Positions 7,059-15,804 of a DNA stretch of 64,000 nt are shown here, piece after piece; the first letter of the stretch is position 1; each line of letters begins with the position of its first letter. The position numbers and the translations under genes were made by a program. The notes beneath the pieces were generated by a model. That model did not search any database. It was given only the letters and a program-made list of their open reading frames with translations, and had not been told where the DNA came from. The DNA comes from DASTFY01 sp963829955. GTDB lineage: Bacteria; Actinomycetota; Acidimicrobiia; Acidimicrobiales; Ilumatobacteraceae. The stretch spans positions 1 through 64,000 of the forward strand of contig CAWHKS010000003.1 in NCBI GenBank assembly GCA_963829955.1, written 5' to 3'.

Positions 7059-8732
7059 TCAGGGGTTGGCGGTTGACGCGATGTCGATGAGCACCCGGCC
7101 GGTCGACGGATCGACGGTCAGCGGTGCGCCGTCGACGATGTGGGTGGTGGCGCCGGCGACGCCGACGACCGCGGGGATGCCGTACTCCCGGCAGACGATG
7201 GCGGTGTGGCCGACCAACCCGCCGAACTCGGTGACTACGGCGCCGGCGATCGGCATGATCGCTTCGAAGGTGGGTGTGGTCAGCGTTGTGACGAGGACGT
7301 CGCCGGCGCGCAGACGGTCGAGGGCGTCGTCGGCCGATGCCACGACGCACGCCCGGCCCGTGTAGGAGGTGGAGCCGATCCCGATGCCGTCGCCCGTCCA
7401 GGCGGCGACCTCCTTCGGAGCGCCGAGCATCGCCTGCTCGAGCTCGAAGCCCACCATGATCGAGCGCACCAGCTCAGCCATCGCGGGCGGGAACAGGCCC
7501 GGATCGGGCGGCGGGCCCTCGTCGTCGCCGAGCTGCAGGGGCGCGCCCTCGGCCTCGGCGGCCATCCCGAGCTCGGCCCTCGCCGCTGCGACCTCTGCGA
7601 GGGTGCCGTCCCCGCCCAGGGCCGCGACGACCTCGTCCTCGCCGAGACCGAAGACATGCCAGTCCTCCCGGAGCAGCCCGCGGGCGGCCAGGCGCCGGCC
7701 CGCTTCGAACAGCGCCCGGCGCACGAGCCCGCACGGCCAGAGGAAGGTGAGGGCGACGTTGTCGTCACGCACGCCGAAGCACTCCCGGGCGTCCGCGAGG
7801 AGATCGTCGAACCGGGCCCGGTCGGACTCGGGGACCCGCGCCCGTAGCGGTGCCGGATCGATCGGCCGGGGCGGCTCGGGGTCGGCAGCCGCCGACCGGA
7901 TGGCCTCGACGAGGAGGTCGGGCAGCTCGACCAGGCAGACACCCCGCGGCGAGTACTGCGTGACCGGACGCCAGCCGTGATCGGCGAGGTAGTGGTCGAG
8001 CGCGGCAGCAGCCTCTGGGCCGGCGGCGCGGACGTCGTCGAGCGTGGCCGGCTCGACGCCGGCGTCGCGGCAGCGGTGGGCGATGGCGGCGAGCCCGGCG
8101 GCCGAGGCCATGGACGCCGGCGAGCTACCGCCGAGGAGGGCGATCGTTTCGGCGTCGGCGAGGCCCCACGCGCGGCATGCCAGCAACAGCCGACCCACGG
8201 TGACGTCCTGCACGGGGATCAGCGCCATGTGTGTGGCGATGCCGTGCGCCATGTTGGCGGCGGCTCGGCGGACATGATCAGCGAGCCCGTCGTCGTCCAA
8301 GTGGTCGAAATCCTCGCTCTGGAGGGCACGATTGGCGGCGAGCATCGCCGCGCGGTCCTGTTGCTCCCAGCGCCGGCGATCCTCGTGCCAGACCTTCTGC
8401 TCGATCGCCCGCCGGGCGGACTTCGCCCGCCGCCGGAGCTCGGGGTGCAGGCGGGTGAGCAGCCACAGCGCGGCGGCCGGCGGGGAGCTGCTCGGCTTGC
8501 CCGGCTTCGGCTCCGGCGCGCCGACGGGGCACATCCGGGCGTAGCAGTGGTCGTTCACGAACCGCAGCTCGAGGTGGTCGATCGGGAGGCCGTAGCGCGC
8601 CGAGGCGCGGCGAAAGCCGTCGGCCGATGCCCTCGGTGCCCGCTCCTGGAAGATCCGGGGTTGCCCGCCCTGCACATGGGTCGTCTCGAGCTCCCAGAGC
8701 CCGCCGCCCGGTGCCTTCCAGTCGAGGTCCAT
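7059..8732 (-). CDS. Orphan PEP-utilising mobile-domain protein
   Basis: A 557-aa protein starting at ATG 8732, overlapping the TetR stop as TGATG. The C-terminal 90 residues are a PEP-utilisers mobile (phosphohistidine) domain: TPTFEAIMPIAGAVVTEFGG then GLVGHTAIVCREYGIPAVVGV, with the phospho-accepting His in GHTAI. The N-terminal 450 residues are helical, resemble the central part of rifampin phosphotransferase/PEP synthase-like proteins, and lack a recognisable ATP-grasp domain. Without a nucleotide-binding half it may act with a partner or as a degenerate enzyme. It is co-transcribed with and probably controlled by the adjacent TetR. The 7059 end is clean. Confidence 0.75.
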   Translation of the reverse strand: MDLDWKAPGGGLWELETTHVQGGQPRIFQERAPRASADGFRRASARYGLPIDHLELRFVNDHCYARMCPVGAPEPKPGKPSSSPPAAALWLLTRLHPELRRRAKSARRAIEQKVWHEDRRRWEQQDRAAMLAANRALQSEDFDHLDDDGLADHVRRAAANMAHGIATHMALIPVQDVTVGRLLLACRAWGLADAETIALLGGSSPASMASAAGLAAIAHRCRDAGVEPATLDDVRAAGPEAAAALDHYLADHGWRPVTQYSPRGVCLVELPDLLVEAIRSAAADPEPPRPIDPAPLRARVPESDRARFDDLLADARECFGVRDDNVALTFLWPCGLVRRALFEAGRRLAARGLLREDWHVFGLGEDEVVAALGGDGTLAEVAAARAELGMAAEAEGAPLQLGDDEGPPPDPGLFPPAMAELVRSIMVGFELEQAMLGAPKEVAAWTGDGIGIGSTSYTGRACVVASADDALDRLRAGDVLVTTLTTPTFEAIMPIAGAVVTEFGGLVGHTAIVCREYGIPAVVGVAGATTHIVDGAPLTVDPSTGRVLIDIASTANP

Positions 8733-9370
8733 CAGTCCGTCTCCTCCGGTCGGCCCAGTGCTTCTCGCAGATCGGGGTCTCGCAGCCCGGCGACCAGCGC
8801 GGACACCATCCACTCGATGGTGACCGCGGTGTCGGCGACGTCCAACCCGGCGTAGTCCTTGAGGAAGAACACCGAGCGCGAGGATGTGACGAGGTGCAGC
8901 GCGGCGGCGAAGCGCCGAGTCTGCTCGGCTGGCAGGTCAGCGAGGTCCTCGGCGAACGCCGCCTCTATCGCTGAGAGCCGCTCTGCACCGGTGCCCCGGT
9001 GTGCTTCGCGGCCTGCCGCCGTGGCGAAGAGGGCCTGGTACAGGGGCTCGAGCGCGAAGATCGCCGGCACGACCGTGCCGACACCCTCGACGACCGCATC
9101 GGCTGTGGCAGGCGGTTCCCCCGCCGCGGCCAGGAGGCGTTCGTTGATCGCAGCGAGGACGCCGGCGATGAGGTCGTCCTTCGTCGGGAAGCACCGGTAG
9201 ACGGTGCGAACCGAGACTCCTGCCCGCTCGGCGACATCCCGCATCCCGAACGCCGACGGGTCGCCGTCGCGGAGCAGGGCGACGGTCGCGTCGACGATGC
9301 GATCGCGAGTGGCCGCCGCCTGCTCCGCCCGCAGTGGGCTGGAGTAGGAGCGGGCACCGTCTGCTTTCAT
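8732..9370 (-). CDS. TetR/AcrR family transcriptional regulator
   Basis: A 212-aa regulator from ATG 9370. The N-terminal HTH is typical: TRDRIVDATVALLRDGDPSAFGMRDVAERAGVSVRTVYRCFPTKDDL in shortened form spans residues about 19-66, with recognition helix VSVRTVYRCF. The C-terminal ligand domain is helical and family-variable. Translation is coupled to the downstream PEP-mobile gene by a TGATG overlap. A perfect 17-bp palindrome covers its own start codon, with a TAAGTT -10-like hexamer in the centre, 5 nt before the ATG. It is therefore predicted to be leaderless and autorepressed. Confidence 0.9.
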   Translation of the reverse strand: MKADGARSYSSPLRAEQAAATRDRIVDATVALLRDGDPSAFGMRDVAERAGVSVRTVYRCFPTKDDLIAGVLAAINERLLAAAGEPPATADAVVEGVGTVVPAIFALEPLYQALFATAAGREAHRGTGAERLSAIEAAFAEDLADLPAEQTRRFAAALHLVTSSRSVFFLKDYAGLDVADTAVTIEWMVSALVAGLRDPDLREALGRPEETD

Positions 9371-9398
9371 GACAGAACTTATGTCATGAAAGCAGACG
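9358..9398. promoter_or_regulatory. Perfect 17-bp inverted repeat: TetR operator overlapping promoter and start codon
   Basis: The left arm CGTCTGCTTTCATGACA (9358-9374) and right arm TGTCATGAAAGCAGACG (9382-9398) are exact reverse complements around a 7-base spacer GAACTTA. The ATG of the TetR gene (9370-9368) lies inside the left arm, and TAAGTT (reverse strand, 9381-9376) lies in the spacer. Binding would block the promoter and the ribosome entry site at once. Confidence 0.75.
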
Positions 9399-9457
9399 AT
9401 CTGTCAAGCGTCAGCGCGGTCGCGGGGCTGAACGCGTCCAAGTCCAAGCGCTGACGA

Positions 9458-9862
9458 TCACGTCGCCGCCGCGACCGCCGTTTCGAGCCAGCGCTCCACG
9501 CTCGACGCGTCGATGTCGCTCTCGGACTTCACCTTGAGCACGCGGTACTCGTTGCTCTTGCCGGAGAGCTGTCCGTTCGGATCGTCGAACGCGTCGGGCG
9601 GAGCGAAGATGCCGAGAGCTACCTCGTGCTTCAACACGACCAGGTTGCACAGCTGCTTGCCGTCGAGGGTCCAGAAAGGCACACCCCATCTCAGGCCGGA
9701 CTTGGCGTTCGGCACGGTCACTTCGATGAGGGTGCGCAGCTGGTCGAGCGGCGCCCGCTTCTCGGGCGGGAACTGCTCGAACCAGGGACCGATCGGCGCG
9801 CCGTAATCGGCTCGCTTGGCGGCCTTCTTCGGCGACCCGGTCGCCTTCCTCGTCGTAGCCAC
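9458..9862 (-). CDS. DUF1801 (YdhG-like) domain protein
   Basis: A 134-aa protein with the DUF1801 pattern: RAPLDQLRTLIEVTVPNAKSGLRWGVPFWTLDGKQLC in outline, then a C-terminal helix after SDIDASSVERWL. The family includes YdhG, a proposed iron-chaperone-like fold. Biochemical function in actinobacteria is not established. The N-terminus is Lys/Ala-rich (TTRKATGSPKKAAKRA), suggesting a flexible basic tail. It is transcribed in the same direction as the PAP2 gene lying upstream, with a 42-base gap. Confidence 0.75.
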   Translation of the reverse strand: MATTRKATGSPKKAAKRADYGAPIGPWFEQFPPEKRAPLDQLRTLIEVTVPNAKSGLRWGVPFWTLDGKQLCNLVVLKHEVALGIFAPPDAFDDPNGQLSGKSNEYRVLKVKSESDIDASSVERWLETAVAAAT

Positions 9863-9904
9863 GCGCCGATTCTCGCGCGATGGCTGACGAGCGATGCCGT
9901 TCGG

Positions 9905-10504
9905 TCAGTTGACGAGCGTGGCGATCAGGCCGCCCACGAGGAAACCGGCACCGAGCCCGGCCGTAACATCGAGCGGGTTGTGGGCGCCGACGAAGACGCG
10001 GCCCACCATCACGCAGGCGATCAGGAGGAGTGGCACCCACCACCACGCGGCCGGGATCGTCGGCGCGACCACACACGCCACCCCGGCGACGAGGATCACA
10101 TGACCCGACGGGAAGCTCGGGCCGGAACTGGGCACGTCCCGCCCCCGCAGGATGGCTCCGACCTGGCTCGTTCCGGGACGCTGGCGCACGGAGAGGTACT
10201 CGGCCATCTCCCTGCGCAGGATTCGTTCCGTCACGAGCTTCATCACCATCGCCACGAGTACCCCGACGACGACGGCGAGATCGCGGGCGATGAACCCCGC
10301 GATGAGCCCGGCGGCCGTGCCCACGACGAGGTTCCCCAGTTGCATCGGCAACCAGACGACGGCGTACAGAGGGTTCGGCAGGCCGTTGACGGCGTGGAAG
10401 ACGCGGCACTCAGCCGGATGGAGCGTCGGCCAGCGCGCGCCCGCCACCGAGAGTCCGGCGATCACGAGCCCGACCGCCGAGACGATCAGCCACTCGGGGT
10501 GCAT
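9905..10504 (-). CDS. PAP2-family membrane phosphatase
   Basis: A 199-aa integral membrane protein with six hydrophobic segments. The PAP2 signature is present: SFPSGH (C2 motif) and RVFVGAHNPLDV (C3, R-x5-GxH-x3-D type). The C1 region is represented by RQRPGTS. The family dephosphorylates lipid phosphates such as phosphatidic acid or undecaprenyl pyrophosphate at the outer face of the membrane. The exact substrate cannot be read from sequence. A 177-base non-coding gap separates it from the upstream DoxX gene. Confidence 0.85.
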   Translation of the reverse strand: MHPEWLIVSAVGLVIAGLSVAGARWPTLHPAECRVFHAVNGLPNPLYAVVWLPMQLGNLVVGTAAGLIAGFIARDLAVVVGVLVAMVMKLVTERILRREMAEYLSVRQRPGTSQVGAILRGRDVPSSGPSFPSGHVILVAGVACVVAPTIPAAWWWVPLLLIACVMVGRVFVGAHNPLDVTAGLGAGFLVGGLIATLVN

Positions 10505-10680
10505 GGATCGTCAAGCGGTCGAGCAATGTTCCTGGTGACGGCGGCCAACGTAGGCGGTCGGGAGCCCTCGTGCCACGACCAGAAGCGTGCTCCTCCGTCG
10601 CGAGATCCGGGACGAGGAGCGAAGAGTTGCGGATGGAACGGCTGGTTGAGGCTGACACCACCGCGCGGGTGTGCGCGGGG

Positions 10681-11082
10681 TCAGAACAGGCCGTCGGTCA
10701 TCGTGTACGGCGCCCCGTCGGCGACCGCTGCGATGACGAGTGCACCACCGGCGAGCGACACGTTCTTCATGAACTGGGCCATCTCGGCCGCGCGCGCCTG
10801 TGGGTCCTGCTCCTCCCAGTAGCGGTGGAAGAGGAATGCGGCGATGAGCACGAAGACGGCGAGGCAGATGCCCGCCAGGTCCATCCAGATCCCGAGCACG
10901 ATCGCGATCCCCGCCAGGAGCTGCACGAGGCCGCTGACGATGACGGCTGCCTGCGGCTGCGGCACCTTCTTGTACTCCGCGTACTGGACCGAACCGGCCG
11001 TCTTGGTCAGGTGCAGGACTCCGTACCGGATGAACACGAGGCTGAACAACACCCGGCCCAAAAGGAACAGCTCGTCGCTCAT
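10681..11082 (-). CDS. DoxX-family membrane protein
   Basis: A 133-aa, four-helix DoxX-type protein: LLGRVLFSLVFIRYGVLHL, then IVSGLVQLLAGIAIVLGI, AGICLAVFVLIAAFLFHRYW and the C-terminal ALVIAAV segment. The conserved FIxxGxxHL motif of the family is recognisable as FIRYGVLHL. DoxX homologues in actinobacteria associate with thiol-oxidative-stress membrane complexes, but the family is functionally broad. It is monocistronic, with the GNAT gene divergent upstream. Confidence 0.82.
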   Translation of the reverse strand: MSDELFLLGRVLFSLVFIRYGVLHLTKTAGSVQYAEYKKVPQPQAAVIVSGLVQLLAGIAIVLGIWMDLAGICLAVFVLIAAFLFHRYWEEQDPQARAAEMAQFMKNVSLAGGALVIAAVADGAPYTMTDGLF

Positions 11083-11268
11083 GTGGCCCCTCCTCGTCCG
11101 GGTGTGGGCACGTTACCGCTGCCCGACCCAACGGGTTGGAAGCATGCACCGTTCGCTGCCGTAACCGGGACGAAGCGTGCATGGTTGCGGATGAAACAGG
11201 TCGCGGAGCCCGCGTACTGGGAGCTGGCGCCTGGAATGGTCATCCCCCGGCGTCGCATGATTCGGCGC

Positions 11269-11745
11269 ATGGCACTGATCCGACCCGCGACCGCCGAAGA
11301 CGAAGACGCCATCGTCGAGCTGTCCCTGCTGGCGTGGGAGCCCGTGTTCGCCTCCATGGCCGGCATCATCGGTCCGGCGCTGGCCCGCCAGCTCTTCTCG
11401 GACGACTGGCGTCGCTACCAGGAGGACGATGTCCGCCGCGCCTGCCGGACGTACGAGGTCTGGGTCGCGGAGGCTGACGGCACGGTCGCCGGCTTCACCG
11501 CGGTCCATCTCCCCGACGGGGAGCCGCACGGCGAGATCTACATGCTGGCCGTGCATCCGGACCATCAGAGGCAGGGCATCGGGGTGCAGCTCACCCAGTT
11601 CGCCGCGGACCAGATGCGGGCGGCCGGCCGGGACCTGGCCATCGTCAACACCGGCGGGGACCCCGGCCATGCGCCGGCCCGCAGCACGTACGAGCGCGCC
11701 GGCTTCGTCTCCCTCCCGCAAGCCCAGTACTACCTGCTCCTCTGA
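11269..11745 (+). CDS. GNAT-family N-acetyltransferase
   Basis: A 158-aa single-domain acetyltransferase. Start chosen at ATG 11269 (ATG 11257 is possible). The GNAT core is clear: beta-strand IYMLAVHPDHQRQGIGVQLTQ contains motif A with the acetyl-CoA pyrophosphate loop (Q/R-x-x-G-x-G/A as QRQGIG), followed by YERAGFVSLPQAQYY, motif B. The acceptor substrate is unknown. A PepSY-type fragment follows 50 bases downstream. Confidence 0.85.
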   Translation: MALIRPATAEDEDAIVELSLLAWEPVFASMAGIIGPALARQLFSDDWRRYQEDDVRRACRTYEVWVAEADGTVAGFTAVHLPDGEPHGEIYMLAVHPDHQRQGIGVQLTQFAADQMRAAGRDLAIVNTGGDPGHAPARSTYERAGFVSLPQAQYYLLL

Positions 11746-11796
11746 CCTGGCGGTCTCGGACAAGAGCCATCCGAGAAGTGGAGCGCTGCGTTCAGG

Positions 11797-12126
11797 GTGC
11801 CTCGGGAGGGAGGCGCCGGCAATACGTACGTCGCGCTCGATCAGTTCACGGGTGAGACCATCTACGACGGCACGCCGGAGGAAGGCAACGTCTACGACCA
11901 GGCCTGGGACGATTGGAGCTTCCCGCTCCACACGGGTGATTTCGGCGGCTCAGTGACGCGTGTGCTGTGGACCCTTCTGGGTCTCTCCCCGCTGGTGCTG
12001 GCGACGACCGGGGTGATCCTGTACACGATCCGCCTGCAGAAGCGGCGCCGCCGTTCCCGCCGGGGTACGGGTCGTGTGGTGGCTCGGGCGCCGGCGGCCG
12101 AAGCGAAGCCCGCCGCGATGACGTGA
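11797..12126 (+). pseudogene. C-terminal remnant of a PepSY-associated TM protein
   Basis: About 109 residues. ALDQFTGETIYDG resembles the end of a PepSY domain, and SFPLHTGDFGGSVTRVLW with the helix LLGLSPLVLATTGVILYTI is the characteristic last TM helix of PepSY_TM proteins. The usual N-terminal TM helices and first PepSY domain are missing, and no start codon with a ribosome site is seen. The piece is probably the leftover of a 400-residue membrane protein. Confidence 0.55.
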
Positions 12127-12141
12127 TGGCAGACTGCCGAC

Positions 12142-12633
12142 GTGGCCGAGCCGCGCTCGTTCGATGAGCGTCGTCACGACGCTCTCACGATCCTCGGTGC
12201 TCCCAGGGCCGATGCCTGGGTGGCGACGTCGTCCTCAGACGGAGCCGTCCACCTGGTCCCGCTGTCGATCGGCTGGACCGGCAACGACATCGTCCTCGTC
12301 ACCGAGCAGAGGTCTGCGACGGCCCGCAACCTGAGCGCTCGCGGCGTCGCCCGGGTGGGCGTGGGCGGCACGAGGGACGTCGTGATGATCGACGCAGAGG
12401 TTGTCAGCGAGGCCGCCGTGCACGACGGCGGTGAGCTGCTGGACACGTTCGCAGACCAGTCGGGATGGGACCCCCGCGGCGGGTCCGACGCCGACGCCTA
12501 CCGGGTCGTCGTGCTGCGGCCGGTGCGCGTGCAGGTTTGGCGCGAGGCGAACGAGATCGTGGGCCGCACGCTCATGCGCGACGGCGTCTGGCTCGACCAC
12601 GTCCACCGGCCCGACCCACCGCCAGCCGGATGA
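12142..12633 (+). CDS. PPOX-class F420-dependent oxidoreductase-like protein
   Basis: A 163-aa split-barrel flavin/F420-binding protein. DAWVATSSSDGAVHLVPLSIGW forms the first strands, followed by IVLVTEQRSATARNLSARGVARVGV, the usual cofactor-phosphate loop. The C-terminus (RPVRVQVWREANEIVGRTLMRDGVWL) matches F420-dependent actinobacterial members (TIGR03668-like). The substrate is unknown. CAGACT at 12130-12135 lies 6 nt before the GTG start, suggesting a leaderless transcript. The stop overlaps the next PPOX gene as ATGA, so the two are coupled. Confidence 0.78.
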   Translation: MAEPRSFDERRHDALTILGAPRADAWVATSSSDGAVHLVPLSIGWTGNDIVLVTEQRSATARNLSARGVARVGVGGTRDVVMIDAEVVSEAAVHDGGELLDTFADQSGWDPRGGSDADAYRVVVLRPVRVQVWREANEIVGRTLMRDGVWLDHVHRPDPPPAG

Positions 12634-13093
12634 GCGCGCGTTGGGAGGACTTCGAGGCGGCCGCGCCGGACCTCGCCGAGGGCGGCCGGCGGTTGCTGCT
12701 CCAGTACGGGCTCGGGCTCGGGTACCTGGCCACCATCCGCCCGGACGGTGGGCCACGGCTCCATCCGTTCTGCCCGATCCTCGCCGAGGGGGCCTGTGGG
12801 GGTTCATCGGTCCGTCGCCGAAAGCGTTGGATCTTCGCCGTGACGGGCGCTACGCCGTGCACGCTTTCCCGGCCGAGGAGGTCGACGACGAGTTCTGCGT
12901 CGACGGCATGGCGATCGAGGCGACGTCACCGGCCACGATCGCCGCGGTGCGCGCCGCGTACGCGGCGCCGATCCAGGGCGGGGACGAGACGCTGTTCGAG
13001 TTCCGGATCGAACGGGCGCTCCTGGCGACCTACGGGCCGCGGCCGTCGTGGCCACCGCAGTACCTGCGGTGGCGAGCCTCAGCCGAGCGCTGA
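12630..13093 (+). CDS. Second PPOX/pyridoxamine-oxidase-like protein, frameshifted at 12788-12792
   Basis: ATG 12630 overlaps the previous stop. Residues 1-53 (ending in RLHPFCPILAEG) are in one frame. Adding one G to the G5 run at 12788-12792 restores the frame that gives GLWGFIGPSPKALDLRRDG, then YAVHAFPAEEVDDEFCVDG and on to TGA 13093, about 154 residues in all. This is the classic split-barrel PPOX fold with the RxDG turn. Two tandem PPOX genes suggest partner flavoproteins or duplicated F420 enzymes. The frameshift sits in a homopolymer and is more likely sequencing error than inactivation. Confidence 0.65.
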
Positions 13094-13918
13094 GACCGCT
13101 TCGGCCAGCGGCTCCAGGACGCTGGGATCGAACGGCTGGGGCAGGTTGAAGATGACGAGGTCGACGCCCACGTCCCGGTACTGCGCGGCCAGCTCGGCGC
13201 CCGGGTCGATCCCGCCCACTTCGTTCAGTCTGACGTTGACGGAGCAGGTGATCTCGGCCGGGTCACGTCCGATGGCCTCGCAGTGACCGACCAGGATCTC
13301 CTTGAGCGGCGTCCAGTCCTGCGGTCCCGGCACGATCACGTTCCAGTGCTGCGCCCAGCGCGCCGCGGTCTTCAGCGTCCGGGTCGGGCCTCGCCCGCCG
13401 ATGACGATGGGCGGGTGTGGGCGCTGCACGGACTTGGGCTCGCACCTCGCCTCGCGGAGCTTGACATAGCGGCCGTCGAAGGTCGTCACCTCCTGGCTCA
13501 GCAGTCCGACGATGGCCTCGACGCCCTCGTCGAAGCGGTCGAATCGTTCCCGCAGCGGCGGGAGCTCGATGCCGTAGGCGTCGCACTCCATCTGGTTCCA
13601 GCCCGCGCCGACGCCGAGCTCCAGGCGCCCGGCGGAGATCACGTCCACAGTCGCCGCCATGTTCGCCAGCACCGCCGGGTGGCGGTAGATCATTCCGGTC
13701 ACCTGGACCCCGAGGCGGATCCGGCGCGTCGCTTGCGCCAGGGCGGCCAGCATCGTCCAGCCCTCGAAGTTGTCCCCGGTGAGGTCGCCGGTCAGGGGAT
13801 AGAAGTGATCCCAGTTCCAGGCCGACTCGAAGACCGGAATGTCGTCGGCGGCCCGCCAGACGTCGAGCAGCTCTTGCCACGTGGTGTGCTCGGGGACCGT
13901 CTTGATGCCATAGCGCAT
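13079..13918 (-). CDS. LLM-class (luciferase-like) F420/FMN-dependent oxidoreductase
   Basis: A 279-aa TIM-barrel protein. ESAWNWDHFYPL is the family's substrate/flavin segment, RIRLGVQVTGMIYRHPAVLAN the conserved strand, and VISAGRLELGVGAGWNQMECDAYG the hallmark GAGW motif. IVIGGRGPTRTLKTAARWAQHWN binds the cofactor phosphate. Closest in style to TIGR03560-type actinobacterial F420 enzymes. It converges with the PPOX gene, overlapping by 15 bases. With two PPOX proteins next door, a shared F420-linked redox function is plausible but not shown. Confidence 0.88.
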   Translation of the reverse strand: MRYGIKTVPEHTTWQELLDVWRAADDIPVFESAWNWDHFYPLTGDLTGDNFEGWTMLAALAQATRRIRLGVQVTGMIYRHPAVLANMAATVDVISAGRLELGVGAGWNQMECDAYGIELPPLRERFDRFDEGVEAIVGLLSQEVTTFDGRYVKLREARCEPKSVQRPHPPIVIGGRGPTRTLKTAARWAQHWNVIVPGPQDWTPLKEILVGHCEAIGRDPAEITCSVNVRLNEVGGIDPGAELAAQYRDVGVDLVIFNLPQPFDPSVLEPLAEAVSALG

Positions 13919-13995
13919 GGTGCCTCCAGCCGGGTGCGTCCGGCGGCGCCAGTCTCGCGGTGTTCGCGGCCCTGCCGATGTGGTTCGATCGGGCC

Positions 13996-14376
13996 ATGGT
14001 CCGCGCTGCCACCCTCGATCACCTCGTGCTCGTCGTCGCCGATGTCGAACGCACGATGGCCTGGTACCAAGGGCACCTGGGTCTCGACCCGATGCGTCTC
14101 GACGAGTGGAGAGCGGGGGAGGTGTTCTTCCCCTCGCTGCGGGTCACGCCCGAGACGATCATCGACGTCGTTCCCGGTCACGACGGCGCCCGTGGTCACC
14201 TGGACCACCTCTGTTTCGTGGTCGACGCGGACGAGCTCTCGGAGGTCCGCGAGCGATCAGGTCTCGTCATCGAGGACGAGGGCGAGCGCTTCGGGGCACG
14301 GGGGATGGCGAGCTCCATCTACGTGCGCGATCCCGACGGTCTGCTCGTCGAGCTCAGGGCCTATCCGGAGGCCTGA
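13996..14376 (+). CDS. VOC-family (glyoxalase/dioxygenase superfamily) protein
   Basis: A 126-aa protein with two beta-alpha-beta-beta-beta modules: LDHLVLVVADVERTMAWYQ, then LDHLCFVVDADELSEVRERS, and the closing IYVRDPDGLLVELR. Metal-ligand positions are His in LDHLVL and LDHLCF and Glu in VELR, consistent with a metal-binding VOC enzyme or resistance protein. Start chosen at ATG 13996, the third in-frame Met, where the family N-terminus begins. Convergent overlap of 16 bases with the FAD oxidase. Confidence 0.78.
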   Translation: MVRAATLDHLVLVVADVERTMAWYQGHLGLDPMRLDEWRAGEVFFPSLRVTPETIIDVVPGHDGARGHLDHLCFVVDADELSEVRERSGLVIEDEGERFGARGMASSIYVRDPDGLLVELRAYPEA

Positions 14377-15751
14377 GCGGCCAGGAGCGTGTGCGGGTTG
14401 AGGATGCCGTGAGGGTCGAGGGCCGCCTTGACCGCACGGAAGGCGGCGATCTCCGCCCGTGACCGGCACAGGTGGAGATAGGGGGCCTTGGCGGTCCCGA
14501 TGCCGTGCTCGGCCGAGATGCTCCCGCCTTCGGCCACTACCGCGGTCAGCACTTCTCGCTCGACGGTCGTCGCCAGGATGACGTCGTCTGGCGAGACCCC
14601 TGTGACGTTGACGTGGAGGTTGCCGTCGCCCAGGTGGCCGAACACGACGACCCCGAGCCCCGCGGGCACGACGTCGGGCAGGGAGGCCACGAACGCCGCC
14701 ATGCGCGCCGGGGTACGGAGACATCGAGCTTGACGGGCGGACCGAGCCGATTGATGGCGTCGGCGAAACTCTCCCGCACCTCCCAGAGCCGTCGCTGCTG
14801 GTCCGGCGTCACGGCGACCACCGGCTCCCCGACCAGATCGAGCTCGGCGACCGCTGCGGCCAACTCCTCCACGGGGTCGTCGTGGCCTCCGACCTCCACG
14901 ATGAGGGCGGCCGGCGCGCGGAGCGCGGCCGGCGGCTGGATGCCCAGCTGATCAGCGACGAGCCGGACCCCGTCGGCCAGCATCAGCTCGACGGCCTCGA
15001 GCCCTGCCAGCCGCTGCCGAAGCAGCGCGACCGCGTCCACCGCCTCGGCCACCCCGGCCAGGCCCAGGCCGGCGGTGACGCGGTGCTCCAGGCGGGGGAC
15101 CAGACGAAGCCGCGCCGCTGTGATCACGGCCAAGGTCCCTTCGCTGCCGGTCAGCAGGCCGGCGAGGTCGTAGCCGGTGTTGTCCTTGGCCAGCCCGGCC
15201 AGGTGGGAGATCACGCTCCCGTCGCCCAGCACCGCCTCGATGCCCGCCACCTGGGCCCGCATCGTGCCGTAGCGGACGACATGGATCCCGCCGGCGTTCG
15301 TGGCGATCATGCCGCCGACCGTGCACGAGTCGCGAGGCGCCAGGTCGACCCCGAAGGCCAGCCCAGTCGCGTCAGCGTGGGCCTGGAGCCGGGCGAGCGT
15401 GACGCCCGCTCCGACCGTCACCTGCGCGGCGGCCCGGTCCACATCGCCGAGCTGGTCCAGCCGCCCCAGGCTGAGCACCAGCTCACCGTGCAGGGGCACT
15501 CCGCCCCCGACCAGACCCGTGTTGCCTCCCTGGGGAACGATGGCGACGCCGGCGGTCGCGCAGAGCCGCACGACCGCCGCGACCTCCTCGGTGGTCCCCG
15601 GCCGGACCACCGCCGGCGCCCGGCCCTGGAACCGGCCGGTCCAGTCGACGGTGTAGCCCGCGGTCAGGTCGGCGTCGGTCAGGACCTGTGACGCCCCGAC
15701 CGTGTCCTCCAGGTCCGCGACGAGGGCTGCGGGAAGGCTGGCCTTGGGCAC
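14361..15751 (-). CDS. GlcD-type FAD-binding oxidase/dehydrogenase, frameshifted near 14710
   Basis: Starts at GTG 15751. CAGACT (reverse strand, 15764-15759) sits 7 nt upstream. The N-terminal PCMH FAD domain is intact (PAVVRPGTTEEVAAVVRLC, PQGGNTGLVGGG, then RDSCTVGGMIATNAGG). The C-terminal FAD-oxidase_C domain is split: after VKLDVSVP the frame must gain one C in the C4 run near 14710-14713 to reach MAAFVASLPDVVP, VVFGHLGDGNLHVNV and SAEHGIGTAKAPYL. Repaired length is about 463 aa, normal for glycolate oxidase GlcD, D-lactate or 2-hydroxyglutarate dehydrogenases. Substrate is not assignable. Confidence 0.78.
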
Positions 15752-15804
15752 GATCCCTAGTCTGGCGCTGTGACCAGGACCTTCGTGATGAAGCCGGCGG
15801 GGTG

